Assembly: GCA_934644965.1 (NCBI GenBank)
Contig: CAKUDG010000037.1
Coordinates: 1-16,245 of the forward strand
Origin: an uncultured Victivallales bacterium
GTDB lineage: Bacteria > Verrucomicrobiota > Lentisphaeria > Victivallales > UBA1829
Length of the DNA: 16,245 nt
Reading direction: 5' to 3'
The first letter of the stretch is position 1. The number at the start of each line of letters is the position of its first letter. The position numbers and the translations under genes are program-made. Below are positions 1 through 7,080 of the stretch, in pieces. Under the pieces are notes generated by a model. It made no database searches and was not told where the DNA came from. It saw only the letters and a list, made by a program, of their open reading frames with translations.

Positions 1-47
1 CTTGGCAACGCCTCTCAATGTCGGGCTGGGTATCTGGAATTTATTGA

Positions 48-299
48 TATAGAAATTTATGCAACGATGCTTATAATCAGGCGAAAACAACCGGCAACCA
101 TTTTCACCTGCGCTTGGTTTATGATAAGATGTCCGCCGATGAGAAGGCCTCGGCTTGCGTCAACTGCGGAGCCTGTCTGAAAAAGTGTCCGCAGCACATC
201 CGGATTCCTGAGATGTTGAAAAAAATCGCTGCGGAAATGGAAGGTCCGCAGAAAAAAAGTGCAATGTTCTGGTCACCGGATCACGAATTTTTTGTATGA
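48..299 (+). pseudogene. 3' remnant of a 4Fe-4S aldo/keto reductase
   Basis: The frame open from 48 to the stop at 297-299 encodes the C-terminal ferredoxin-like end of a COG1453-type aldo/keto reductase. The second cluster motif is visible as CVNCGACLKKCPQ, preceded by 'NDAYNQAK...VYDKMSADEKAS', which fits the helix that links the two clusters in this family. The first CxxCxxCxxxCP motif and the barrel are not in this frame. The frame is closed by TGA at 45-47, and a P-L-N-V-G stretch resembling the residues after the first cluster appears in another frame at 11-25. The likely TTG at 114 is not a convincing start, because recognisable coding continues upstream of it. I infer a frameshifted or decayed gene whose 5' part lies outside the window. 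A sequencing error, or a truncated gene, would look similar. The stop is 18 bp before the next reductase gene, suggesting a tandem pair. Confidence 0.5.
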
Positions 300-317
300 G
301 CAGGAGAAAGGAGTCTT

Positions 318-1529
318 ATGGATCGACGTGATTTTTTGAAAACAACTCTGACGCTGGCGGCGCTTGCGCCTCTTGCCCGCCTTTCGGCACAGACGGGAAA
401 TGGTATCGGCAAGGAGTCCCAGTGCATGATTTACCGGGAGCTGGGACGATCCGGCCTCTCAGTCAGTGCGATTGCGCTGGGAGTTGAAGGCTTCAAGTCC
501 AGGTCGTTTGAAGAAACAAATACTCTCGTGACCTATGCGCTGAAACACGGCATCAATTTCATTGATCTTTGCATTGCCGATCCCCGGATGCTTTCCGATA
601 TCGCCCGGGCGATGGGGGCCCAACGGAAACAATTTGTGATTCAAGGGCATCTCGGCTCCATCTGGAGAAATGGACAATATCTTCGCAGCCGGAATCTGAA
701 AGCCTGCAGAGAGGCGTATGAAAATATGCTGAAAACGTTCGGTGGCCATATCGAGATCAGCATGATTCACTATGTGGATGCGGAAGATGATCTGGATCGG
801 ATTCGTCGGAATGGACTGCTGGCTTACGCCGGAGACCTGAAAGCCGCTGGACGAATTGATGCGATTGGTCTATCCAGTCACAGCCCGGCCATTGCCCACC
901 GTGCGGTGGAGGAAAATCTGGTGGACGTTCTGATGTTTTCCATCAATCCCGGATACGATTTACGTCCCTCCGGAAGACAGATCAAATACGATGAGGAGCG
1001 CCAGAAACTTTATGAACTCTGCGCCCGCAAAAACATTGGCGTGGACGTGATGAAAGCCTATGGCGGAGGCGATCTGCTGAATGCGCGTCTCTCTCCGTTC
1101 GGCAAGGCGTTTACGCCGGTGCAGGCGCTGCACTATGCGTTGACCCGTCCGGCGGTGGCGGCCGTAATGGTCGGATGCCGGTGTGTTGCAGATATTCAGG
1201 CGGCTCTGGCATGGTGTTCCGCTTCCGCGACGGAACGGGATTACACCCGTGTATTCGACGGGCTTGACGCGAAATCATGGCAGGGGCACTGTCTTTACTG
1301 CGGACATTGCGCGCCATGTCCGAAAGGGATCGATATTGCAAGTGTCAACAAATATCTGAATCTGGCACTTGCCCAGGGAGAAGTCCCTCCGACGGTGCGC
1401 GACCACTATCGTCTTCTGAAACACCACGCTTCGGAATGCATTCAGTGCGGCGCATGTGAAAAGCGGTGTCCGTTTTCCGTTCCGGTCCGGACAAAAATGA
1501 AACAGGCGGCCGGATTATTCGGAATTTGA
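318..1529 (+). CDS. Tat-exported ferredoxin-domain aldo/keto reductase
   Basis: Aldo/keto reductase barrel followed by a two-cluster ferredoxin-like tail (403 aa). The N-terminus has a twin-arginine motif (RRDFLK) and a hydrophobic stretch ending near LSAQT, so the folded Fe-S protein is probably exported by Tat. Homologous sequence begins near residue 37 (MIYRELGRSGL). Two CxxCxxCxxxCP motifs at C325-C334 and C374-C384 should bind two 4Fe-4S clusters. The canonical Asp-Tyr-Lys-His tetrad is degenerate: D83 and H151 are present, but the Tyr position reads D88 and the Lys position H111. From memory, relatives in clostridia share the FID...QGHLG substitutions, so this is a subfamily trait, and classical NAD(P)H aldo/keto reduction is doubtful. 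The electron donor and substrate are unknown. The start is supported by a strong Shine-Dalgarno, AAAGGAG, a few bases upstream. Confidence 0.85.
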   Translation: MDRRDFLKTTLTLAALAPLARLSAQTGNGIGKESQCMIYRELGRSGLSVSAIALGVEGFKSRSFEETNTLVTYALKHGINFIDLCIADPRMLSDIARAMGAQRKQFVIQGHLGSIWRNGQYLRSRNLKACREAYENMLKTFGGHIEISMIHYVDAEDDLDRIRRNGLLAYAGDLKAAGRIDAIGLSSHSPAIAHRAVEENLVDVLMFSINPGYDLRPSGRQIKYDEERQKLYELCARKNIGVDVMKAYGGGDLLNARLSPFGKAFTPVQALHYALTRPAVAAVMVGCRCVADIQAALAWCSASATERDYTRVFDGLDAKSWQGHCLYCGHCAPCPKGIDIASVNKYLNLALAQGEVPPTVRDHYRLLKHHASECIQCGACEKRCPFSVPVRTKMKQAAGLFGI

Positions 1530-1553
1530 CAAAAAAAGAAGACGTGGTAAAGT
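1526..1553 (+). promoter_or_regulatory. Putative sigma70-type promoter of nikR
   Basis: A perfect TTGACA at 1526-1531 is followed by a 16-bp spacer and TAAAGT at 1548-1553 (four of six bases of TATAAT). The -35 box overlaps the stop codon of the reductase gene. This would place the transcript start about 35 bp before the nikR ATG and allow nikR its own transcript. No second NikR-like inverted repeat is visible here, so autoregulation is not supported by the sequence. Confidence 0.45.
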
Positions 1554-1595
1554 GAGGAACTCGCAGATCGTTTACAATACACAGGAACAGGAAGA

Positions 1596-2012
1596 ATGAC
1601 AAAACTGGTTCGCATCAGCCTCTCTCTGGATGAATCTCTGCTGGAACAGCTCGCATCCATGCAGAAGAAGGACGGTTATGAAAACCGTTCGGAATATATC
1701 AGGGATCTGATCCGCAGCCAGATCGCCCGCCGGGAATGGATCTCCGGCGAGGAAGTCATCGGTACGCTTTCGCTGATCTACAACCACCATCAGCGGGGAC
1801 TCTCCGAAAAACTGATTGACCTGCAGCATCATTCTTCCGTTCATGTTCTTGCTTCGACGCATGTTCATCTGAGCCACGAAATCTGTGCGGAGATGATTAT
1901 GATCCGGGGACATGGATGCGAAATCGAAAAGCTCGCCGCGTCCCTGAAACGCCTCAAGGGAGTTCTGAAGGCCGAGTTGACGGCCGGAAGCATGGGAAAA
2001 ACGCTCCGGTAA
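1596..2012 (+). CDS. nikR: Nickel-responsive transcriptional repressor NikR
   Basis: Full-length NikR (138 aa; the family is about 130-150 aa). The N-terminal ribbon-helix-helix DNA-binding domain is visible at residues 2-45 (VRISLSLDESLLEQLA, then YENRSEYIRDLIR). The C-terminal ACT-like metal domain carries the nickel ligands with the same spacing as in E. coli NikR: H78, H89, H91 and C97 correspond to H76, H87, H89 and C95. Nickel-bound tetrameric NikR represses nickel uptake genes. A Shine-Dalgarno AGGAAG directly precedes the ATG. The gene lies just upstream of an inverted repeat matching a NikR operator and a transport operon, which strongly suggests that this operon is its target. No terminator hairpin follows nikR, so read-through into the operon is possible. 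Confidence 0.95.
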   Translation: MTKLVRISLSLDESLLEQLASMQKKDGYENRSEYIRDLIRSQIARREWISGEEVIGTLSLIYNHHQRGLSEKLIDLQHHSSVHVLASTHVHLSHEICAEMIMIRGHGCEIEKLAASLKRLKGVLKAELTAGSMGKTLR

Positions 2013-2055
2013 AGCAGAAGATTCCGCAGGAAACAGAAGAAAAAAAGATTTTTTT

Positions 2056-2084
2056 AGTATTACGAAAATAAAAAACGTAATATT
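2056..2084 (+). promoter_or_regulatory. Putative NikR operator (GTATTAC-N13-GTAATAT)
   Basis: The inverted repeat AGTATTACG (2056-2064) / CGTAATATT (2076-2084) pairs at eight of nine positions across an A-rich centre. Counted as GTATTAC-N13-GTAATAT, it has the spacing and close to the half-sites of the NikR box described for deltaproteobacteria (GTGTTAC-N13/14-GTAACAC). It lies between nikR and the first gene of the transport operon, 37 bp before that ATG. TAATAT (2078-2083) within the right half could serve as a -10 box, so NikR binding would block RNA polymerase; no good -35 box is visible. Confidence 0.7.
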
Positions 2085-2121
2085 TATGACGAATGAAACT
2101 TGAAAGAAAAAGGCTGTTTAG

Positions 2122-2814
2122 ATGAAATTTCAAAGAAGATATTTTTCTCTGGTGGAGCTCCTGGTGGTAATTGCGGTCATCGGCATTTTGTCCGGCTTGC
2201 TGCTGCCTGCACTAAACGCGGCGCGGAACCGGGCGCACACCATCAGCTGCATGGGGAATGTGAAGCAGATCGGGCAGGCGTATTTCAGTTATGTTTCCGA
2301 TTGGAACATGACGCCGCCGGTCAGCAAATCCGGCATCCGCTGGATCGACTGTCTGGAACCTTATCTTGCGGAAAAAAGTGAACGCAGCTCAGGCAATGTG
2401 TTCGTCTGCGCATCCGACCGGAGGCCGGAAGACAAAAAGGTCGTTTACGCCACCAGCGATGTCAACAAGCTCAGTTACGGCATCAACCAGTGCTACCCGT
2501 CGAATCGGGAGAGCGCTACGCCTATTCTCTGGAATGGAATCGGAGCGAATCAGATCCGGAATCCTTCCGAGTTCATCACGATTGCGGACGCGGGAAGCTA
2601 CTATATCGGCACCACGGTTGCAGCGCCGTTTTTCGGCACGTTGAACGGAGAATTCTATGTGGACGGCGGATATTGCAAATATCTGTCATTCCGCCATGGC
2701 GAGAGAACGCGGGATTTCAACGCCGCCTTTGCCGATGGACACGCCGCGACTTTGAAATTCGACGCGACACCGGACCGGTACTGGGATTACAGGAGCGTCG
2801 GATATGGTTTTTAA
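2122..2814 (+). CDS. Pseudopilin-like protein, first gene of the NikR-box operon
   Basis: 230-aa protein with a type IV pilin/pseudopilin N-terminus: short basic leader MKFQRRY, then FSLVELLVVIAVIGILSGLLLPAL. The expected prepilin peptidase cut is before F8, E12 is the conserved Glu+5, and the hydrophobic helix spans about residues 8-30. The -1 residue is Tyr instead of Gly, a leniency also common in Lentisphaerota proteins of this type. The C-terminal part has 'FRHGERTRDFNAAFADGHA', the H-x(n)-DG signature of the large DUF1559-like families of Planctomycetes/Lentisphaerae/Verrucomicrobia. Its function is unknown; such proteins are usually envelope-anchored or surface-exposed. It has only a weak ribosome site (AAAGG, about 10 bp upstream). 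Its last 11 bp overlap the lipoprotein gene, so the two are probably translationally coupled. A place at the head of a metal-uptake operon is unusual. Confidence 0.85.
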   Translation: MKFQRRYFSLVELLVVIAVIGILSGLLLPALNAARNRAHTISCMGNVKQIGQAYFSYVSDWNMTPPVSKSGIRWIDCLEPYLAEKSERSSGNVFVCASDRRPEDKKVVYATSDVNKLSYGINQCYPSNRESATPILWNGIGANQIRNPSEFITIADAGSYYIGTTVAAPFFGTLNGEFYVDGGYCKYLSFRHGERTRDFNAAFADGHAATLKFDATPDRYWDYRSVGYGF

Positions 2815-3595
2815 GCGGATTTTTCTTATTCTGGCACTCTGTCTGCTTGCGGGTTGCGCACCGGAACGGAAAGCAAAAACGCCGCAGCGGTTCCTCTCGC
2901 TCTCGACGGCGGCGACGCATATTCTGACGGAGCTGGAAGTCCCCCCATGTGCTATCGATGAATACGGACGGATCGCGGCAGGTTCGCCGCCTCCGGTTGT
3001 GATCGGCAAGGGGGCCGCCGTTTCGCGCGAGAAGATCGCCGAACTCGGAGTCGACGGAGTGATTCTCTGGTATTATCAGGAGGAAGCGGCGGAACGTTTC
3101 CGAAAAGAGGGGCTTCCGGTGACCGTTATCCCCGCATTACGCCTCGCGGAATATCCGGCGCTGATTCTGCGCCTCGGCGAAGTGACGGGAAAGAGGGAAC
3201 GGGCACAGGAACTCGCCGAAGCCTTCCGTCGTCGGCTCGAACAGATTTCCGTCCCGGCGGAAGATTCGGCGCGCCGGGTCTGTTTTGAATTGTACAGCCC
3301 CGGAAAAATCGTCGGAGACGCATCGTATCTCGGCGATCTTGTCCGGGCGGCAGGCGGGAAAAGCATCGTGTCGAAAACAGGTTTGATTTCGGCGGAAGCC
3401 GTGGTCGAGGCTGCGCCTGACGTGATCTTCTACATCGAAGGCTTCGGGAGCGCCGCGGAAATTGCCGCGCGAAGCGCTTACGCCGGAACGCCTGCCGTTC
3501 GCAACGGCCGAATCCATGCCGTTCCCCGCCGCCTGACCGTCGAGGGGATCGCTCCACTGGAGACCATCAATTTCCTGAAACAATATATGAGGTGA
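2804..3595 (+). CDS. ABC transporter substrate-binding lipoprotein (FepB/BtuF class)
   Basis: 263-aa periplasmic binding protein of the cluster A-II (TroA/BtuF-like) type. It has a lipoprotein signal peptide with lipobox LLAGC and lipidated C18. The two-lobe pattern is typical: 'PQRFLSLSTAATHILTELEV' opens lobe one, 'SREKIAELGVDGVILWYYQE' is the usual 'pn.E.i..l.PDlvi' segment, a long linking helix lies near residues 125-150, and 'GKIVGDASYLGDLVRAAGGKSIV...ISAEAVVEAAPDVIFYIEG' is lobe two. It should deliver ligand to the permease/ATPase pair encoded downstream. The NikR context suggests nickel or a nickel chelate; the family also handles siderophores, haem and cobalamin, and no His-rich site distinguishes these. 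The start overlaps the upstream gene and has an AGGAG site about 8 bp before it. Confidence 0.85.
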   Translation: MVFKRIFLILALCLLAGCAPERKAKTPQRFLSLSTAATHILTELEVPPCAIDEYGRIAAGSPPPVVIGKGAAVSREKIAELGVDGVILWYYQEEAAERFRKEGLPVTVIPALRLAEYPALILRLGEVTGKRERAQELAEAFRRRLEQISVPAEDSARRVCFELYSPGKIVGDASYLGDLVRAAGGKSIVSKTGLISAEAVVEAAPDVIFYIEGFGSAAEIAARSAYAGTPAVRNGRIHAVPRRLTVEGIAPLETINFLKQYMR

Positions 3596-3599
3596 CGAA

Positions 3600-4340
3600 A
3601 TGGCATTTTACCGGATCACATGGAATGAGAAGTATGATTTTGCAACCCTTCACAACTGGGGATGCACCTTCCGCTGCCCTTTTTGCAGCTACAAACTGCG
3701 GAGCGGAGAAAACGGCCGTCCCGGGTTCGCAGAACCGAAGCCGGAACGCTTTCTTTCCGTCGATGAGATGAAGGAGGCGCTGCGCAGTATCTCTCCCGGA
3801 AAAATCTATTTCATGGGCGGCGAACCGACTGTGGCGAAAGAGCTTGAAGAGATGATCTTCTTTGCAAAGCATGAACTCGGAGCGGAGACCCGACTTGGCC
3901 ACACCAACGGCAGCCGTCTGCCACTTCCCGGTCTGGATGGAGCCAATGTGGGGCTCAAGGCGTGGAGCGAAGAGCTTCATCTTGCAATTACCGGGAAACC
4001 GAAGTCGCTGATCTATGACAATTTCCGCGCCGCATTCAACTCCGGGATGAAGATGGCGGCCAATCTGGTGTTCATCCCCGGGCTGGTCGGACTCGACGAA
4101 ATGGAAGGCGTGGTAAGTTTCCTCGCCGGACTTGATCGGAATATCCCTTTTCATATCGACGGTTATATTCCGATTCCCGGACTGCCGTGGAAACGGCCGA
4201 CCGACGGAGAGATGAAGGACGCCGAAAAACTGGCAGAAAGTTATCTCTCTCATGTCAAAAGTTCCCATCTGACTTCGGAAGAAGCGCTCAATCTCTCCGC
4301 GCGGGATGACCGGTTCAAAGTGAAAACCATTGCTGGATAA
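3600..4340 (+). CDS. Radical SAM protein embedded in the transport operon
   Basis: 246-aa radical SAM enzyme. The cluster motif CxxxCxxC is C22-C26-C29 (GCTFRCPFCSY), followed by a clear SAM-binding GGEPT motif at 73-77 after a beta-strand. The C-terminal part ends with 'YIPIPGLPWKRPTDGEMKDAEKLAESYL', reminiscent of small PflA-like activating enzymes. There is no SPASM or other extra Cys-rich domain, since no further Cys clusters are seen. The reaction and substrate are unknown. It lies 4 bp after the binding-protein gene and 4 bp before the permease ATG, with a good site GAGGTGA before its start, so it is an integral operon member. Possible roles are processing of an imported metal complex, maturation of a metallophore or peptide, or activation of a partner enzyme. 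All of these are inference. Confidence 0.85.
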   Translation: MAFYRITWNEKYDFATLHNWGCTFRCPFCSYKLRSGENGRPGFAEPKPERFLSVDEMKEALRSISPGKIYFMGGEPTVAKELEEMIFFAKHELGAETRLGHTNGSRLPLPGLDGANVGLKAWSEELHLAITGKPKSLIYDNFRAAFNSGMKMAANLVFIPGLVGLDEMEGVVSFLAGLDRNIPFHIDGYIPIPGLPWKRPTDGEMKDAEKLAESYLSHVKSSHLTSEEALNLSARDDRFKVKTIAG

Positions 4341-4344
4341 TGAG

Positions 4345-5301
4345 ATGAAATTACTTTCCTCAGCACTTGCCGTGTTGTTTCTTCTCTCCTGGGGGATCGG
4401 GGCGGGAAGCGCCTCGTGGGGGGATCTTCTGCGCCTCGTTTCCGGCGGCGAAGTATCCGACTCCGCCCGGATGATTCTGCTGGAACTCCGGCTGCCTCGA
4501 CTGCTTGCCGCCGTTCTGGCAGGCGGAATGCTGGGTGCGGCGGGATGCGCGACTCAGAATCTTTTCCGCAACGACCTTGCCTCGCCGCATGTGCTGGGGG
4601 TGGTCAACACTGCGGCGCTGGGAGCGGTGATCGGCTTGTTTCTTCCGGGAATCGGCCTGACCGTTCCGGCAATGGTGTTCGCAGCGCTCTCCCTCGGAAT
4701 TCTCTTCCTGATCGGCAGGCGGCGGAGTTGGGACGGCGCGACCTTGATTCTAGCGGGGATTGCGGTCAATGCCTTTACTTCCGCCTTGACTTCCGGTGCG
4801 CTTTATCTCGCCGATGAACGGCTCTCGGCACTGGTGTTCTGGCTGCTGGGGGGATTCTGGCGGATCACCTGGGGCGATGTGATCCTGCTTGCGGCAGTGG
4901 GGCTGGGAGCGTGTGGCATTCTGTTCCGTCTTGCACCGGAACTGGACATGCTGCTTCTCGGAGACCGGTCGGCGGAGCTCGCGGGGGTGCGGATGAAGCG
5001 GCTCAAACCATTGCTGATGCTGACCGTGGCGGCACTGAGCGCAAGTGTGGTCAGCTGCTGCGGAGTGATCGGATTTGTGGGACTGGCGGTTCCGCATATG
5101 GTCCGGATGCTTTGCGGCGGAACATTCCGCAAACTTCTGCCGGGGAGTATTTTGGCAGGCGGATTCCTTCTGCTCCTGGCCGATCTCGCCGCGCGGACGG
5201 TTGCCGCGCCGCAGGAGATTCCGGTCGGAATTCTGACATCACTCGCGGGAGGACCGTTCTTCTTTTATCTCCTGCTGCACAGGAGGGCGAATCATGATTG
5301 A
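4345..5301 (+). CDS. FecCD/BtuC-type ABC transporter permease
   Basis: Integral membrane permease of the iron-siderophore/cobalamin/haem family with many hydrophobic segments and family hallmarks: 'LRLPRLLAAVLAGGMLGAAGCATQNLFRNDLASPHVLGV' near the start, 'LAGVRMKRLKP' in the cytoplasmic coupling region, and 'GVIGFVGLAVPHMVRML' before the C-terminal helices. About 318 aa from ATG 4345, normal for the family (about 320-350 as a homodimer subunit). I prefer this ATG, 4 bp after the radical SAM stop, over an in-frame TTG at 4330 that would overlap it; the ribosome site is weak for both. It forms the channel with the ATPase encoded next. With a NikR box upstream of the operon, nickel or a nickel complex is the likeliest cargo, as reported for FecDE-CeuE of Helicobacter. 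Confidence 0.9.
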   Translation: MKLLSSALAVLFLLSWGIGAGSASWGDLLRLVSGGEVSDSARMILLELRLPRLLAAVLAGGMLGAAGCATQNLFRNDLASPHVLGVVNTAALGAVIGLFLPGIGLTVPAMVFAALSLGILFLIGRRRSWDGATLILAGIAVNAFTSALTSGALYLADERLSALVFWLLGGFWRITWGDVILLAAVGLGACGILFRLAPELDMLLLGDRSAELAGVRMKRLKPLLMLTVAALSASVVSCCGVIGFVGLAVPHMVRMLCGGTFRKLLPGSILAGGFLLLLADLAARTVAAPQEIPVGILTSLAGGPFFFYLLLHRRANHD

Positions 5302-5995
5302 ACTGGAAAACGTCTCCTTCTCCTATTCGCCGGGAAATCCTGTTTTGGACGGGATTTCGATCCACTTCAACGCCGGAACCTTTTACGGGATATTCGGTCC
5401 GAATGGCTGTGGGAAAAGCACTCTGCTCAAGCTGATTACCGGCGAACTCGTTCCTGATTCCGGCAGCCTTTCGCCGCGCTGGAACGATCCTTTGGAACGG
5501 GCCTGCCGTCTGGCGATGGTCGAACAGGAGATCCCCGGACGCATTCCGCTGACCGTCCGCGAAGTTGTCGCACTCGGCCGTTATCCCTGGATGAGGCGAA
5601 GAAAAGTATCATCTGACATTGAGGCGATCTTGAACGAACTTCAGCTCGTTCTGCTCGCGGAGAAACCATACTCGCACCTGAGCGGAGGGGAACGGCAGCG
5701 CACAATGCTCGCCCGGGCTGTTGCACAGGACACGCCGATCCTGCTTCTGGACGAACCGGCGAGTTCGCTCGACATCGGCTTTCAGCATGAATTCTACCGT
5801 CTTCTCCGCCGCTTTGCGCGCAAGGGAAAATGTATCGTCATGATTTCACATGATCTCTTTATCGCGCCGCACTATCTGGACGAGGCGCTGCTGCTGAAGG
5901 AGGGGACAATTTTCTCTGAGGGAACTCCGGCGCAGGTGGTTTCTCCGGAAAATCTCCATGCGGTCTTTCAATATCAGGGGCCGGAGTATGAATGA
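5294..5995 (+). CDS. ABC transporter ATP-binding protein (FecE/BtuD type)
   Basis: Complete 233-aa nucleotide-binding subunit. Walker A is GPNGCGKST (35-43), the Q-loop lies in 'AMVEQEIPG', followed by 'LTVREVVALGRYPW' typical of the FecE/BtuD/FhuC group, signature motif LSGGERQR, Walker B ILLLDEPASSLD and H-loop ISHD. It powers import through the adjacent FecCD-type permease. Its start overlaps the permease by 8 bp with AGGAGG just upstream, a classical translational coupling arrangement. No motif is missing. The cargo is inferred from operon context only. Confidence 0.92.
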   Translation: MIELENVSFSYSPGNPVLDGISIHFNAGTFYGIFGPNGCGKSTLLKLITGELVPDSGSLSPRWNDPLERACRLAMVEQEIPGRIPLTVREVVALGRYPWMRRRKVSSDIEAILNELQLVLLAEKPYSHLSGGERQRTMLARAVAQDTPILLLDEPASSLDIGFQHEFYRLLRRFARKGKCIVMISHDLFIAPHYLDEALLLKEGTIFSEGTPAQVVSPENLHAVFQYQGPEYE

Positions 5996-7080
5996 AACGA
6001 AATCAACCAGTCACTATGGGAAAATTCTGGGAGTTGCCTGGCCTCTTTTCTGCCTCTCCGCAGGAACTGTCATTATGCAGTTCTGTGACCGGAAGTTTCT
6101 GGGAAACAGTTCCACGGAAGAGATTGCGGCGGCGCTTCCCGCCGGAAATCTGCTTGCCACGCTCGGAACATTTTTCATCAGCATGATTTCATACTGCAAT
6201 CCGATGACCGCGCAGTATTTCGGAGCCGGACGCACCCGTGAGTGTGTTGATGTTTTGTGGAGTGGATTCCGCGCGGCTCTGCTTTGTGCCGGAGTCATGG
6301 CGATTCTCATGTCCTGCCTCGGAATCTGTGTTCTGAATCTGACTCTGGATGCGGAAATCTTTCCTTATGCCTTTCGCTATTTCGTCCTGCAGATTCCCGG
6401 ACAAATCATGCTGTGCCTTGCGGCACCGTTTTTTGCTTTTTATTCAGGACGGAGTCGGACGATTGTTGTTTCCTGCGTCAATATCTGTGCCGCGCTTCTG
6501 AACATTCTCCTGGACTGGCTGCTGATTTTCGGCCATTGGGGACTCCCGAAACTTGGTATTACAGGAGCCGGAATGGCTACAGCGGCGTCACAAAGCCTGG
6601 CGGCATTTACTATCATCGGTCTGGTTTTGTTCGGAAACGATCAGGCCAGGTATCCGACGCGGCGGTTCCGTTCTTTCAGCAAAGAGCTTTTCCGTAAAAT
6701 TTTTCTGATCGGCGGACCTTCCGGATTTCAGAGATTGAACAACTTCCTGAAATTCTTCTGGTCGGAACTCTGGGAAAAAGTGCGCTGGCAAGCAGCACCA
6801 TAGCACTATCAATCACACTGGTAAGTTTCATGCCGTTGATCGCCCTAACGGAATCCAATCTGATCCTTTCCGGTCAGTTTCTTGGGAGAGGAGATCCAGT
6901 CGGTGCCAGAAAAATCACCTTTTAGACCTGGACGCTGACGTTCTCCTACACTCTTTCCGCCTTTTTTTGCCATTCTTTTTTTCTCTCATCCGATAATTGC
7001 ATGGTTTGCTCCTGAGCGCTCCGGCGCAGATGTTTCTTTTGAGCAGCTTGCCGGACTTGCGGACGGAATCAATCCATGTG
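5988..7080 (+). pseudogene. MATE-family efflux transporter, frameshifted and truncated
   Basis: Starts at ATG 5988 inside the end of the ATPase gene (8-bp overlap), so it was part of the operon. The first about 255 codons read as a MATE/NorM multidrug or cation antiporter ('VAWPLFCLSAGTVIMQFCDRKFLG', 'NPMTAQYFGAGR', 'WGLPKLGITGAGMATAASQ'). Near 6745-6755 the reading changes frame: the expected continuation 'ILLVGTLGKSALASSTIALSI...GQFLGRGDPVGARKITF' lies in another frame and hits TAG at 6923-6925. After it 'TWTLTFSYTLSAFF' continues, then a second shift falls at a T7 run (6962-6968) before 'ILFFSHPIIAWFAPE'. Similarity fades near 7080, about 365 codons against a usual 450, so the C-terminus is also lost. 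One frameshift could be a sequencing error; three lesions plus truncation argue for real decay. The native substrate is unknown; export of a toxic cation or metallophore would fit the operon. Confidence 0.8.

Noticed and set aside
45..47. In-frame TGA as a selenocysteine codon in the upstream reductase fragment
   Set aside because: The position is not a conserved Cys site, no SECIS-like hairpin is evident just downstream, and the frame is disturbed there as well.
3567..4268. 233-aa open frame on - opposite the radical SAM gene
   Set aside because: Antisense of a gene with intact CxxxCxxC and GGEPT motifs inside a packed operon.
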